Assembly: GCF_003019675.1 (NCBI RefSeq)
Contig: NZ_CP028105.1
Location: 3,473,676 to 3,537,675, forward strand
Length of the DNA: 64,000 bases
Reading direction: 5' to 3'
Origin: Fusobacterium ulcerans
Lineage (GTDB): Bacteria > Fusobacteriota > Fusobacteriia > Fusobacteriales > Fusobacteriaceae
Part shown: piece after piece, positions 58,367 to 64,000 of the stretch
Layout of the letters: each line of letters begins with the position of its first letter
Position numbering within the stretch: position 1 is the first letter of the stretch
Position numbers and translations under genes: made by a program
Notes under the pieces: model-generated
Databases searched by the model: none
Told to the model about the DNA's origin: nothing
Seen by the model: the letters and a program-made list of their open reading frames with translations, nothing else

Positions 58367-58810
58367 CTAATAACACTTATTTATTAAATCACTTTTTGTG
58401 ACTATTCCAACTAATTTTTCATTTTCCATAACTAGAACATAATTATATCCTTTATTCAGCATATTTGTTATTACATTTTCTAAATCATCATTCAGCTCAG
58501 CAGTATAAAAATCCTTCTGCATAATATCTTCTACTTTAAATGAAATAAATTTTTTCAAACTTTCCTTATAACCCTTACTGTTTGGAAGGGCTATCATTAC
58601 TTCCCAGAATGCAATAACTGGGGGCAAAGGAGTCTTCCCTTCTTTTATAAGGATATCCTCTCTCGTTACTACTCCAATTACTTTATCTCCATCCACTACT
58701 GGAAGTTTTCCAAATCCTTGATTTTTCATTATAAAAATGATATCTCCAAGGTGAGTATCTTTTCCTATTGTAACTATATTTTTGTTATATACATCTTTAA
58801 CTTTTTTCAT
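58367..58810 (-). CDS. Small tandem-CBS protein
   Basis: 147 residues with two CBS motifs only (LGDIIFIMKNQGFGKLPVVDGDKVIGVVTREDIL, and a second ending VGIVTKSDLI). Such stand-alone CBS proteins bind adenosine nucleotides and regulate partners. It is encoded immediately upstream of the CorC-like gene with a 31-base gap, so it may regulate that protein, but this is inference. Confidence 0.88.
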   Translation of the reverse strand: MKKVKDVYNKNIVTIGKDTHLGDIIFIMKNQGFGKLPVVDGDKVIGVVTREDILIKEGKTPLPPVIAFWEVMIALPNSKGYKESLKKFISFKVEDIMQKDFYTAELNDDLENVITNMLNKGYNYVLVMENEKLVGIVTKSDLINKCY

Positions 58811-59000
58811 AGAACACCTCCGTGTGATATAATCTTACCATATAATTCATCAAAAAACAACATAACTTCAGTATATCTCCTTGGTACAGCACTTTTTTTA
58901 TGTTTGAATTTTATAAACTTTATAGAAGATTTGCAAAGAATCCCTTTTACTATATATGTATACCACAAAAAAGTCAAATTTCATTTAAAAAAAATAAAAA

Positions 59001-59015
59001 CCAGAAAGAATCTGG
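59001..59015 (-). terminator. Terminator after accB
   Basis: CCAGA and TCTGG form a short stem around five bases, followed on the minus strand by TTTTTATTTTTTT. The hairpin starts within bases of the accB stop. The remaining 58811-58990 stretch is AT-rich, with no gene found. Confidence 0.75.
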
Positions 59016-59017
59016 CT

Positions 59018-59473
59018 TTATTTTACAGAAAATAATTTGTCACCTTTCTTAACAAGTTGGCCATCTTCCACTAAAATTTTCACTATTGTACAATTTTTAT
59101 GTGATTTAACCTCATTCATAAGTTTCATAGCTTCTATTATACATAATGTATCTCCTGCTGAAACTGTTTGTCCTTCTGCTATAAAAGCAGGATTTCCTGG
59201 AGCTGAAGACTTATAGAAAGTTCCTACCATTGGAGAATTTATTGTTTCCATTTCTTCTGTTTCTGCTGCTGCTTCAGCAGCCTCTTCCATTACTGGTACC
59301 TCTATATTCTGTACTGCTGCTGCTCTAGGAACCGCTGCAACTGTTTCCATTACTACTGGAATCTCTTTTTTAAGAGTTACCTTTGCTCCTTCACTCTCTA
59401 TAACTACTTCATTTAAATTATACTTTTCAATATTTTCTGCTAAATCCTTTATAGTTTTTAGATCAATTTTCAT
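59018..59473 (-). CDS. accB: Biotin carboxyl carrier protein AccB
   Basis: 151 residues from the ATG. The N-terminus (MKIDLKTIKDLAENI) is AccB-like, then an Ala/Glu-rich linker (about 55-80), and a biotinyl domain with the acceptor lysine in EAMKLM. BCCP carries carboxybiotin for acetyl-CoA carboxylase, the first step of fatty acid synthesis. The frame opens further upstream at a TTG, but GGAGG lies between it and the ATG at 59473, so the ATG is preferred. No accC follows, because a terminator closes the gene. Confidence 0.93.
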   Translation of the reverse strand: MKIDLKTIKDLAENIEKYNLNEVVIESEGAKVTLKKEIPVVMETVAAVPRAAAVQNIEVPVMEEAAEAAAETEEMETINSPMVGTFYKSSAPGNPAFIAEGQTVSAGDTLCIIEAMKLMNEVKSHKNCTIVKILVEDGQLVKKGDKLFSVK

Positions 59474-59486
59474 TTTTTCCTCCAAA

Positions 59487-59936
59487 TTAGTTACTTCCTA
59501 TTATTCTTAAATCTTTCACTCCATCAACTTCTGATATTCTTTCTAACATACCTTCTATTTTTCTAAGCATGTTTTCAGTAGTTTGAAGTGAAATAGTTGA
59601 TTTAGCAATTCCATCTATTGCAATATTTTGTATAATTGTAAGTATATTCATATCTTCAGTAGCTATTATTTCTAAAACTTTTGCAAGAATACCTGGTTTG
59701 TCCACAAGAGACATATGGATACTAAACACTTTATCCTTTCCACTTTCAAAGAAAGGTTTGATAAAGTCTTTATATTTATAATATGTACTTCTGCTTATCC
59801 CTACCTTTTTTATTGCTTCATATTTAGAAATTTTACTGTGCTGTACTAAATCATTAACCTTAATTACACTTTGAATAGAATTAGGCAATATTCTCTTGTC
59901 AACAATGTAATACTCTCTTTTTTCCTTTTCGTTCAT
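59487..59936 (-). CDS. ACT-domain protein, PheB-like
   Basis: 149 residues. An N-terminal helix-turn-helix-like segment (ISKYEAIKKVGISRSTYYKYKDF) is followed by an ACT domain (SIHMSLVDKPGILAKVLEIIATEDMNILTI). This is the UPF0735/PheB architecture, a likely amino-acid-sensing regulator. It is 13 bases upstream of accB and follows folD, but no target is evident. Confidence 0.85.
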   Translation of the reverse strand: MNEKEKREYYIVDKRILPNSIQSVIKVNDLVQHSKISKYEAIKKVGISRSTYYKYKDFIKPFFESGKDKVFSIHMSLVDKPGILAKVLEIIATEDMNILTIIQNIAIDGIAKSTISLQTTENMLRKIEGMLERISEVDGVKDLRIIGSN

Positions 59937-59967
59937 CTATCTTTTCCCTCCGTATCCTTAAATATAT

Positions 59968-60816
59968 TTATATTTTTCTATTATTTTTAAAAGCCTGCAC
60001 TGTATTATGAAAAAGCATAGCAACAGTCATTGGTCCTACTCCTCCTGGAACTGGAGTTATATAAGAAGCTTTCTTTGAAACTCCTTCAAATTCCACATCT
60101 CCAAAAAGTCCTTCCTCTGTTCTGTTTATCCCAACATCTATAACCACTGCTCCATCTTTTACCATATCTTCAGTAATAAATTTAGCAACTCCTATTGCTA
60201 CTACTAATATGTCTGCATTTTTTGTTTTTTCTTTTAAATTCTTAGTTTTACTGTTACACACTGTAACTGTTGCACCAGCATTTATAAAGAATCCAGCCAT
60301 AGGTTTTCCTACTATATTACTTCTTCCAATAATTACAGCATCTTTTCCTTGAAGTTCTATTGAATATTTTTTCAATAATTCCATTATTCCTAATGGAGTA
60401 CAAGGCTTCAATGAAGTTTTATTTCCTAAAAAAAGCAGTCCTAAATTTTCAGGTTTGAATCCATCTACATCTTTTTCCAAAGCAATTTTTTGTATAACTT
60501 TATTTTCATCTATATGTTTTGGAAGAGGAAGCTGTACAAGCATTCCATCTACTTTTTTATCTTTATTCAGCTCATCTATTGTTTCCAATAATTTCTCTTC
60601 GCTGACATCACCTGGAAGAAAATGTGGAAAACATTCTATCCCTATCTCTTTACAGCCTTTTATTTTAGAATTTACATATATTTTTGATGCTGGATTTTCT
60701 CCAACCATAATTATTGCAAATCCCGGTACAAGACCAGTTTTATTTTTTATATCCAGCAACTCTTTTTTAAGCTCTTCCTTTATTTGAGAAGAGATATTTT
60801 TTCCATCTAATATCAT
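59968..60816 (-). CDS. folD: Bifunctional methylenetetrahydrofolate dehydrogenase/cyclohydrolase FolD
   Basis: 282 residues. Interconverts methylene-, methenyl- and formyl-tetrahydrofolate for one-carbon metabolism. Visible are VGENPASKIYVNSKIKGCKEIGI with the catalytic Tyr and Lys, VQLPLPKHID, the NAD(P) site IGRSNIVGKPMA, and the terminal TPVPGGVGPMTVAML. Formyl donors made here serve the adjacent fmt gene. Confidence 0.97.
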   Translation of the reverse strand: MILDGKNISSQIKEELKKELLDIKNKTGLVPGFAIIMVGENPASKIYVNSKIKGCKEIGIECFPHFLPGDVSEEKLLETIDELNKDKKVDGMLVQLPLPKHIDENKVIQKIALEKDVDGFKPENLGLLFLGNKTSLKPCTPLGIMELLKKYSIELQGKDAVIIGRSNIVGKPMAGFFINAGATVTVCNSKTKNLKEKTKNADILVVAIGVAKFITEDMVKDGAVVIDVGINRTEEGLFGDVEFEGVSKKASYITPVPGGVGPMTVAMLFHNTVQAFKNNRKI

Positions 60817-60839
60817 AGTTTCTCCTTCCAGCTGTACAG

Positions 60840-61775
60840 TTAATTTAGTTTGTCTCCTTTTTTAAGCACATTTCCATTTATGATATCTGCTCCACTTAGA
60901 AGTTTTTTATTTTCAGGTTTTACTTCTGTCAATATAACACTTCCATTTCCAGTTTTCACAATGACTCCTGCACCTTTTTTTATGTCTACTATTTCTCCAG
61001 CTGTTCCTTCTTCATAACTTTTAAAATTTTCTTTTACTCCATATATTTTAAATATTTTATCATCTAAAGTTGTATAAGCACTTGGAAAAGGATTCATACC
61101 TCTTACAAAATTGAATATTTCTCTTTCAGTTTTGTTCCAGTCTATCTTACAATCTTCTTTTTTAAAAGGTTTTACAAAAGTTGCCTCTGAATGATTCTGC
61201 TGCACTCTTGGCGCTTCTTCTTTTTCTATAAGTTTTACAGCTTTTAAAAGAGCTTCTGCTCCCAAATCTTTTAATCTGTCATGAAGAGTTAAAAAGTTAT
61301 CTTCATCTTTTATTTCAGTTGAAACACTAAGTATCATATCCCCTGCATCCAACTCTTCAGCAATATACATTATAGTTACTCCTGATTCCTTTTCTCCATG
61401 TATCAAAGCCGCATTTATAGGTGCTGCTCCTCTGTATTTTGGAAGAAGGGATGAGTGAACATTTATCACTCCATATTTTGGCATATCTATTATCTCTTTA
61501 GGAAGTATTTTTCCATAAGCGACTACCACAATTAAATCTGGATTCAATTCTTTTATGATATTCTGAGTTTCTTCAGTCTTTAAGCTGTTTGGCTGATACA
61601 CAGGTATATTATGCTCCAAAGCATATTCTTTTACTGGAGTAAATTTTATTTTTTTCCCTCTCATATTGGGCTTATCTACTTTTGTAAAAGCACCTATTAT
61701 CTCATATTCTGAATTTAATACATCAAAACAAGGAACTGCAAACTCAGGAGTTCCCATAAAAAGTATTCTCATCAT
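60840..61775 (-). CDS. fmt: Methionyl-tRNA formyltransferase
   Basis: 311 residues. Formylates initiator Met-tRNA using 10-formyl-THF. It has the FMGTPEFAVPCFDVL start, the catalytic segment VNVHSSLLPKYRGAAPINAALIHGEKESGVTIM and MYIAEELDAGDMIL, then the C-terminal OB domain. Two successive ATGs open the frame; the second has slightly better spacing from AGGTGA. Sits 23 bases upstream of folD. Confidence 0.97.
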   Translation of the reverse strand: MMRILFMGTPEFAVPCFDVLNSEYEIIGAFTKVDKPNMRGKKIKFTPVKEYALEHNIPVYQPNSLKTEETQNIIKELNPDLIVVVAYGKILPKEIIDMPKYGVINVHSSLLPKYRGAAPINAALIHGEKESGVTIMYIAEELDAGDMILSVSTEIKDEDNFLTLHDRLKDLGAEALLKAVKLIEKEEAPRVQQNHSEATFVKPFKKEDCKIDWNKTEREIFNFVRGMNPFPSAYTTLDDKIFKIYGVKENFKSYEEGTAGEIVDIKKGAGVIVKTGNGSVILTEVKPENKKLLSGADIINGNVLKKGDKLN

Positions 61776-61786
61776 TTCACCTGCTT

Positions 61787-62254
61787 CTAATCTTTTTTAT
61801 CATTATCTTTATTTATATCCTCTACAATCTCTATAAAAGATTTTATATCGTTAAATTCTTTATAAACCGAAGCAAACCTCACATATGCTACCTGATCTAT
61901 ACTTTTTAGTCTTTCCATTACCATTTCTCCTAATTCTTGAGTTGTAATTTCTCCTCTCAGTGAATTTTGGATAGTTTTTTCTATTTCAAGAACAAAAGTT
62001 TCAAGGCTTTCTCTGCTTATATTTCTTTTGACAGTAGCTGCTACAAGTCCTCTCATAAGCTTATTTCTATCAAATCTATCTCTTCTCTTATCTTTTTTCA
62101 CTATGAACAAAGGAGTTTCTTCTACTTTTTCAAAAGTAGTGAACCTTTTTTCACATTTTATGCACTCACGACGTCTTTTTATTGAATATCCATCCATAAA
62201 AGAACGGCTGTCTACTACCTTTGTATCTTCAGAATTACAAAATGGACATTTCAT
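61787..62254 (-). CDS. nrdR: Transcriptional repressor NrdR
   Basis: 155 residues. N-terminal zinc ribbon with CPFCNSEDTKVVDSR and CIKCEKRFTTFE, then an ATP-cone domain (IVKKDKRRDRFDRNKLMRGL) that senses ATP/dATP, with RFASVYKEF at the end. NrdR represses ribonucleotide reductase genes when dATP is high. A GTG nine bases upstream could also open the frame, but the ATG at 62254 fits the AGGTGA site. Confidence 0.96.
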   Translation of the reverse strand: MKCPFCNSEDTKVVDSRSFMDGYSIKRRRECIKCEKRFTTFEKVEETPLFIVKKDKRRDRFDRNKLMRGLVAATVKRNISRESLETFVLEIEKTIQNSLRGEITTQELGEMVMERLKSIDQVAYVRFASVYKEFNDIKSFIEIVEDINKDNDKKD

Positions 62255-62263
62255 TTTTATCAC

Positions 62264-62735
62264 CTATATTGATTCTTTATTATTTATGCACTCTAAAACT
62301 TCTTTAGGAGTTTTACATGCAAGGAGTTCATTCCTAAAACTTTCTTCTCTTATTAACCTTGATATTCTTGCTAATACTTTTAAATATACTTGGCTGTCTT
62401 TGATAGGTGAAGCAAACACAAAGAACAGGTTTACATTTTCATTATCCAACGCTTTAAAATCTATTTTTTCATTACTTATACCAAATGCTATTGTTAATTT
62501 TTCAGCAGCATCGGTTTTAGCATGGGGAATAGCCACTCCTTTTCCAATTCCTGTACTACCTAATTTTTCTCTCTACTAATGCCTTATATATAGCATTTCC
62601 TGTATTATCTACATCAGGAGACACCCCGATAAGCCCTGCAAGCTCCATTAAAACATCCTCTTTATTTTTTGATTTTAAATTAAGAGATATTAAGTCTTCT
62701 GACATATAATCAGTGATCTTTACTATATTAATCAT
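62264..62735 (-). pseudogene. PTS EIIA (Fru/Ntr-type) gene split by a 2-base frameshift
   Basis: Two halves of one EIIA protein lie in different frames. The first begins at ATG 62735 (MINIVKITDYMSEDLI) and runs 59 residues, ending YKALVERKIR, with stop TAG at 62556-62558. The second continues in another frame from about 62571 as REKLGSTGIGKGVAIPHAKT, including the phosphoacceptor His in IPHAKT, and ends at 62264. The joined product would be about 157 residues, the normal EIIA size. The break occurs at an AG repeat (GTAGAGAGAAAAA on the minus strand), where one AG unit is missing. The start overlaps the recO end by 8 bases. Assembly error, phase variation or true loss are all possible. Confidence 0.85.
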
Positions 62736-63441
62736 TCTCTACCCCCATTAAATAATTTTTTAATTTTAGTTCTATTCCTAAATGAAAATTTAAATATCTT
62801 TCAAAAAGAAATATTACATTTTTTATTTCTTTAATACTGTAATCTTCTTCAATTATACTTTTTACTTTATCATTCAGAAATTTTTCTATTATATCTTTTT
62901 CTTTAGGAGATACTTTGAAAAATCCTTCTGTTGCTTCCAATAAAAAAGTACTTCTTTCAAAAGAAAAACAATAACCTTCCCCAGTTGAAAACCCCAACCC
63001 TTCATCTTTGATCACTTTAAAAAGATAAAAAGCTGTTAATATATAATTTTTTTTCTCATCATTACTGCTTTTTAAAAAGTTCAAACTTTTTAGAGTGAGT
63101 GAAAACAACTCTTTTTTTCTATTGTTATCTACTAGAATAGAATTTAGTATAGAGGTGATATACAGTCCTATTCCCAGAACATCTATATTTTCTTTTATCT
63201 CACTAAATGAATCAATTGTAGTTAGATTAGAAAGTATAAAATTTTCTCCTTTTTTATAAAAAGTAAATTTTGATAAAGCAAGTATATCAGTTGAACTTTG
63301 TTCTCTTTTCTTGCTTTTTCTTATTCCTTTCACAAGGACATTTACCTTTCCAAAAGTTTCTGTAAAAATAGTTATATATCTATCTGCTTCCCCAAAATCC
63401 TTTTTATTTATGACTATTCCATTACTATCAAAGAATTTCAT
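62728..63441 (-). CDS. recO: DNA repair protein RecO
   Basis: 237 residues. RecO promotes RecA loading and strand annealing in the RecFOR pathway. The N-terminal OB fold shows GIVINKKDFGEADRYITIFTETFGKVNVLVKGIRKSKKR, a strong RecO pattern, and the C-terminal part is helical. The usual zinc-cysteine set of many RecO proteins is not seen; only a single Cys (YCFSF) is present, as in some divergent members. Start overlaps the upstream stop by one base (TAATG). Confidence 0.9.
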   Translation of the reverse strand: MKFFDSNGIVINKKDFGEADRYITIFTETFGKVNVLVKGIRKSKKREQSSTDILALSKFTFYKKGENFILSNLTTIDSFSEIKENIDVLGIGLYITSILNSILVDNNRKKELFSLTLKSLNFLKSSNDEKKNYILTAFYLFKVIKDEGLGFSTGEGYCFSFERSTFLLEATEGFFKVSPKEKDIIEKFLNDKVKSIIEEDYSIKEIKNVIFLFERYLNFHLGIELKLKNYLMGVEND

Positions 63442-64000
63442 TACTCCAGCACAAATTCCTTCCCATCAAATTTAGGATCAATCTGATAATTTTTTATATT
63501 GATAACTCCAATTTTAATATCGTTATCAAAGAGTTCAAAAGAAACAGGAAGAAGATAACCATTTATTTTTTCAAATTTATTAAATTTTATCGTAACTCCA
63601 TCTTCAAGAGATATTTCTTTTATCTCATTATTATAATACTTTTTTCTAAAATTGATATCTTTTTTTTCTTTTTCAAAAATATAATTTATAACTTCTATTA
63701 TTCTATTTTCGTCACTGCTTATTTTTTCATGAGTAACCTGCTGAAAAATAGGAAGATATATTGTTTTTTCATTTCCATTATAAATATAAAGTTCTCCTTT
63801 ATTCATTTCAGGAAATGTGATTTCTTTTCTTATTTTATCTGGGACTTGAAATTTTACATCATACCCAGTTTCTCTTTCTCCACTATTTACTACAAGCGTT
63901 TCCTGAGTAGAAAAAGCTAAATTTTTAATATTTGAAATTCTCTTTTCTGAAGAAAAAGCTGTAAAAAATATCAAAAGAAAACATATTAGTATCCATTTCT
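63441..64000 (-). CDS. Exported protein, LolA-like outer membrane lipoprotein carrier (partial)
   Basis: The frame continues to the right window edge, so the true start lies outside. The visible N-terminal part before residue 1 of the frame from TTG (63974) reads KWILICFLLIFFTAFS, which completes a signal peptide. About 170 residues follow with the LolA-like sequence of beta strands: early ETLVVNSGERETGYDVKFQVPDKIRKEITFPEMNKG and a later Asp-rich turn. A LolA/LolB-like carrier of lipoproteins in the periplasm is suggested, but not certain; DUF4292-like proteins look similar. Followed directly by recO. Confidence 0.6.
   Translation of the reverse strand, partial: KWILICFLLIFFTAFSSEKRISNIKNLAFSTQETLVVNSGERETGYDVKFQVPDKIRKEITFPEMNKGELYIYNGNEKTIYLPIFQQVTHEKISSDENRIIEVINYIFEKEKKDINFRKKYYNNEIKEISLEDGVTIKFNKFEKINGYLLPVSFELFDNDIKIGVINIKNYQIDPKFDGKEFVLE

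Overview
This is a low-GC window whose gene content points to a member of the genus Fusobacterium. The strongest evidence is a giant type V autotransporter with the fusobacterial 'autotransporter-associated' N-terminal region, encoded with a FadA-family coiled-coil adhesin. The HtpG, RelA, Tgt, FtsH and EF-P/EarP genes fit a Gram-negative anaerobe. A gut-type Fusobacterium (varium/ulcerans/mortiferum group) is plausible, but the species cannot be fixed from the sequence alone. Almost all genes lie on the minus strand, with short plus-strand islands at 3.0-4.7 kb, 28.9-29.9 kb, 31.6-32.9 kb and 36.0-40.2 kb. No tRNA, rRNA, CRISPR array, prophage or intact insertion sequence was seen.

Layout, left to right. 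0-3 kb: OYE-type oxidoreductase, EarP and EF-P in one operon. 3-7.6 kb: a YbiT-like ABC-F ATPase with one degenerate ATP site, a nucleoside kinase, and SpmA/SpmB-like membrane proteins. 7.8-13.4 kb: a complete oligopeptide/dipeptide ABC importer. 13.7-23.3 kb: YibE/F, ribosomal protein S15, FtsH, TilS, a B12-type radical SAM protein, MltG and a DEAD-box helicase with a long leader. 23.6-28.7 kb: an overlapping DUF3999-DUF2339-CreD membrane operon. 28.9-35.9 kb: AzlCD, a Dps-like ferritin, a 7alpha-hydroxysteroid-dehydrogenase-like SDR, an N-acyl-D-amino-acid deacylase-like amidohydrolase, a QueG-like iron-sulfur protein, an O-methyltransferase and RsmB. 36-40.2 kb: MgtE, HtpG under a CIRCE operator, and a GntR plus RCK_C regulator of BusR architecture.

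40.2-51.4 kb is a surface-adhesin operon: a periplasmic coiled-coil protein, a 3308-residue autotransporter and a FadA-like adhesin, all behind one promoter. 51.5-64 kb is a dense housekeeping run: Tgt, RelA/SpoT, Apt, a TPR lipoprotein, DUF502, a CorC-like CBS membrane protein, a small CBS protein, AccB, an ACT protein, FolD, Fmt, NrdR, a frameshifted PTS EIIA gene, RecO and a LolA-like secreted protein cut by the window edge.

The points most worth following up are the frameshift in the EIIA gene at an AG-repeat, the one-sided loss of ATP-site residues in the ABC-F protein, the CIRCE operator on htpG, the BusR-like regulator, the adhesin operon, and the DUF3999-DUF2339-CreD operon.
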